A stretch of 7,354 nt of DNA from Alphaproteobacteria bacterium (GTDB taxonomy: Bacteria > Pseudomonadota > Alphaproteobacteria > Elsterales > Elsteraceae). The DNA is taken from positions 1 to 7,354 of the forward strand of contig JAAFHH010000143.1 in the NCBI GenBank assembly GCA_013297545.1, in the 5' to 3' direction. Positions 5,794-7,354 of the stretch are shown here, piece by piece (within the stretch, counting starts at the first letter, position 1; each line of letters opens with the position of its first letter). The translations under genes were made by a program, and so were the position numbers. The notes under the pieces are model-generated. The model saw nothing but the letters and a program-made list of their open reading frames with translations, did no database searches and was not told where the DNA came from.

Positions 5794-6728
5794 GCGATGC
5801 GGTGTTGGAGGTCCAGGGGCTACAGCTTGCGATCGGCACCGTGCCGGTGGTCGAAGACCTCTGCCTCACGGTCGCGCGCGGCCAGACCCTCGGAATTGTT
5901 GGGGAAAGTGGCTGCGGCAAGTCGCTGACGGCGCTCGCCATCCTCGGCTTGCTGCAAGCCCCCGTGCGCCGAACCGCCGGTGCGATCCGCTTTCACGGCG
6001 AGGATCTGGCGACCGCTCTGCCTGAGCGTCTGCGCCAAATCCGTGGCAACCGCATCGCGATGATTTTTCAAGAACCGGCGACCGCGCTGAACCCGGTGTT
6101 CACCATCGGTCGCCAGATCGCCGAGGTGCTGCAGCTGCACCGCGGCATGAGCGGCCATCAGGCCCGGATCGAAATCGAAACAGTGCTCGCCCAAGTCCAG
6201 CTGCCAGACCCAGCGGCCCAGATCGATCGCTACCCGCATCAACTCTCCGGCGGCCAGCGCCAGCGCGCGATGATCGCCATGGCGCTCGCCTGCCAGCCCG
6301 ATGTGTTGCTGGCGGACGAGCCGACGACCGCGCTCGATGTGACCGTGCAGGCCGAAATTCTGGCGCTGTTGCAGGACGTACAGGCCAGCACCGGCACGGC
6401 GATCGTGCTGATCACCCACGACCTCGCCGTCGTCTCTGGCACGTGTGATGAGGTCGCGGTGATGTACGCCGGCCGCATCGTCGAGTACCGGCCAGCAGCA
6501 GAGCTGTTCGCCCACCCGCGCCACCGCTACACCAGGGCCTTGATCGACAGCAGCCCAGCGCGCACTGCGCCGGGCGCTCTGCTGCCCTCGATCCCCGGCC
6601 AAGTGCCGCGGCCAGGGGCCCGACCACCGGGCTGCGCGTTTGCCGCCCGGTGTGCCGCCGCGAGCGAGCGCTGCCGGCGCGACCGGCCGGAACTCACCCA
6701 TGGCGTTGCCTGTTGGCACCCGGCATGA
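5790..6728 (+). CDS. Peptide ABC transporter ATP-binding protein, DppD/OppD family, 312 aa
   Basis: One of the two ATPases that power the importer, on the inner face of the membrane. All nucleotide-binding elements are present: Walker A GESGCGKS (38-45), Q-loop IFQEPATALNP (92-102), signature LSGGQRQR (152-159), Walker B VLLADEP (172-178) and H-loop His 210 in LITHDL. The C-terminal extension (about 232-312) is the oligopeptide-transporter type: RYTRALIDSSP, then PSIPGQVP, then Cys at 282, 288, 295 and 308 in the GC-F--RC------C pattern. Comparable Cys sets in DppD-type subunits have been linked to an iron-sulfur cluster. The start ATG shares ATGA with the anmK stop and has only a weak ribosome binding site, so coupling to anmK is likely. 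Partner permeases lie in the divergent operon. Confidence 0.95.
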   Translation: MSDAVLEVQGLQLAIGTVPVVEDLCLTVARGQTLGIVGESGCGKSLTALAILGLLQAPVRRTAGAIRFHGEDLATALPERLRQIRGNRIAMIFQEPATALNPVFTIGRQIAEVLQLHRGMSGHQARIEIETVLAQVQLPDPAAQIDRYPHQLSGGQRQRAMIAMALACQPDVLLADEPTTALDVTVQAEILALLQDVQASTGTAIVLITHDLAVVSGTCDEVAVMYAGRIVEYRPAAELFAHPRHRYTRALIDSSPARTAPGALLPSIPGQVPRPGARPPGCAFAARCAAASERCRRDRPELTHGVACWHPA

Positions 6729-7354
6729 CGGCACCACTGCTTGAGGTCCGCGACCTCGCGATGACCTACCGCGACCGCCAGGGCCGTCGCGTGCGCGCGC
6801 TTGATGGTGTCTCGTTCACACTCCAGGCCGGCGAGGCACTCGGTGTGGTGGGCGAAAGCGGGTGCGGCAAGTCCACACTCGGCCGCGCCATGCTGCGCTT
6901 GGTGCAGCCGACGGCAGGCTCCGTTGCCTTTGAGGGCCGGGATATTCTGACCGCCCCGGCCTCGGCCCTCACCCCCTTCCGGCGCGCAGCCCAGATGGTG
7001 TTTCAAGACCCGTTCGGCTCGCTCAACCCGCGCCACCGGGTCGGTGCGATCATCGGCGAGGGTTTGACCGTGCATGGCATCGGCTCAAGCGCCAGCCGGA
7101 AGGCGCGCGTGGCTGAGCTTTTGGATCTGGTGGGTCTACCGACAGACAGCGGTGAGCGCTTCCCGCACGAATTCTCCGGCGGCCAGCGCCAGCGCATCGC
7201 GATTGCCCGCGCCATGGCGGTCTCGCCGCGCTTGCTGGTGGCGGATGAGCCGGTCTCGGCCCTCGACGTCTCGATCCAATCCCAGATCATCAACCTGATC
7301 GCCGATCTGCGGCGCCGGTTCCAGTTGGCGCTGGTGTTCATCAGCCACGACTTG
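6725..7354 (+). CDS. Peptide ABC transporter ATP-binding protein, DppF/OppF family (5' part, cut by window edge)
   Basis: The second ATPase of the importer; 210 codons are visible and the frame is still open at the right edge. Motifs in order are Walker A GESGCGKST (43-51), Q-loop MVFQDPFGSLNPR (91-103), signature FSGGQRQR (150-157), Walker B LLVADEP (170-176) and H-loop His 208 in FISHDL. The VFQDPFGSLNPR and PVSALDVSIQSQI blocks mark the DppF/OppF branch rather than DppD. The remaining part should hold the C-terminal extension, on the order of 100 residues. The start ATG lies in an ATGA overlap with the DppD-type gene (6725-6728), making a three-gene coupled operon with anmK. The truncation is an artefact of the window, not a broken gene. 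Confidence 0.94.
   Translation, partial: MTAPLLEVRDLAMTYRDRQGRRVRALDGVSFTLQAGEALGVVGESGCGKSTLGRAMLRLVQPTAGSVAFEGRDILTAPASALTPFRRAAQMVFQDPFGSLNPRHRVGAIIGEGLTVHGIGSSASRKARVAELLDLVGLPTDSGERFPHEFSGGQRQRIAIARAMAVSPRLLVADEPVSALDVSIQSQIINLIADLRRRFQLALVFISHDL

Noticed and set aside
5820..6737. 305-codon minus-strand open frame opposite the DppD-type gene
   Set aside because: It is an antisense shadow; the + strand carries every ABC ATPase motif in order.
6244..7195. Exact 23-base repeat at 6244-6266 and 7173-7195
   Set aside because: It encodes the SGGQRQR signature motif in the two homologous ATPase genes, so it reflects family conservation rather than a mobile or regulatory repeat.

Overview
The window is GC-rich DNA with dense, overlapping genes and strong G/C bias at third codon positions. 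It most likely comes from an alphaproteobacterium. The best taxonomic pointer is a Usg-family gene (673-933), a small family found mainly in Alphaproteobacteria; a Rhodospirillales-like host would fit but cannot be proved here. I see no tRNA, rRNA, insertion sequence, phage module or CRISPR array.

Layout, left to right. Bases 1-195 hold no convincing gene, though a leftward promoter and a gene leaving the left edge are possible. A hypothetical protein (196-573, +) is followed by a roughly 100-bp AT-richer spacer with a short direct repeat, a T-run and a 12-bp palindrome, and then usg (673-933, +). usg meets a leftward operon tail to tail: its stop codon and that of the GNAT acetyltransferase gene share the palindrome CTAG, and a stem-loop is centred on that exact point.

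The leftward operon (4606 down to 930) encodes a secreted family-5 solute-binding protein, two Dpp/Opp-type permeases and the acetyltransferase. A 107-bp divergent spacer separates it from a rightward operon: anmK (anhydro-N-acetylmuramic acid kinase), a DppD-type ATPase and a DppF-type ATPase cut by the right edge. Every internal junction in both operons is a stop/start overlap (GTGA, ATGA or an 8-nt overlap), so each operon looks tightly coupled in translation.

Taken together, the five transporter genes make a complete peptide-type ABC importer: binding protein, two permeases and two ATPases. Its ATPases are made from the same message as AnmK, an enzyme dedicated to recovering the anhydro-sugar left by peptidoglycan turnover. 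The simplest reading is a locus for importing and recycling cell-wall fragments (anhydro-MurNAc or anhydro-muropeptides). That substrate assignment rests on gene context, not on any residue I can read in the binding protein.
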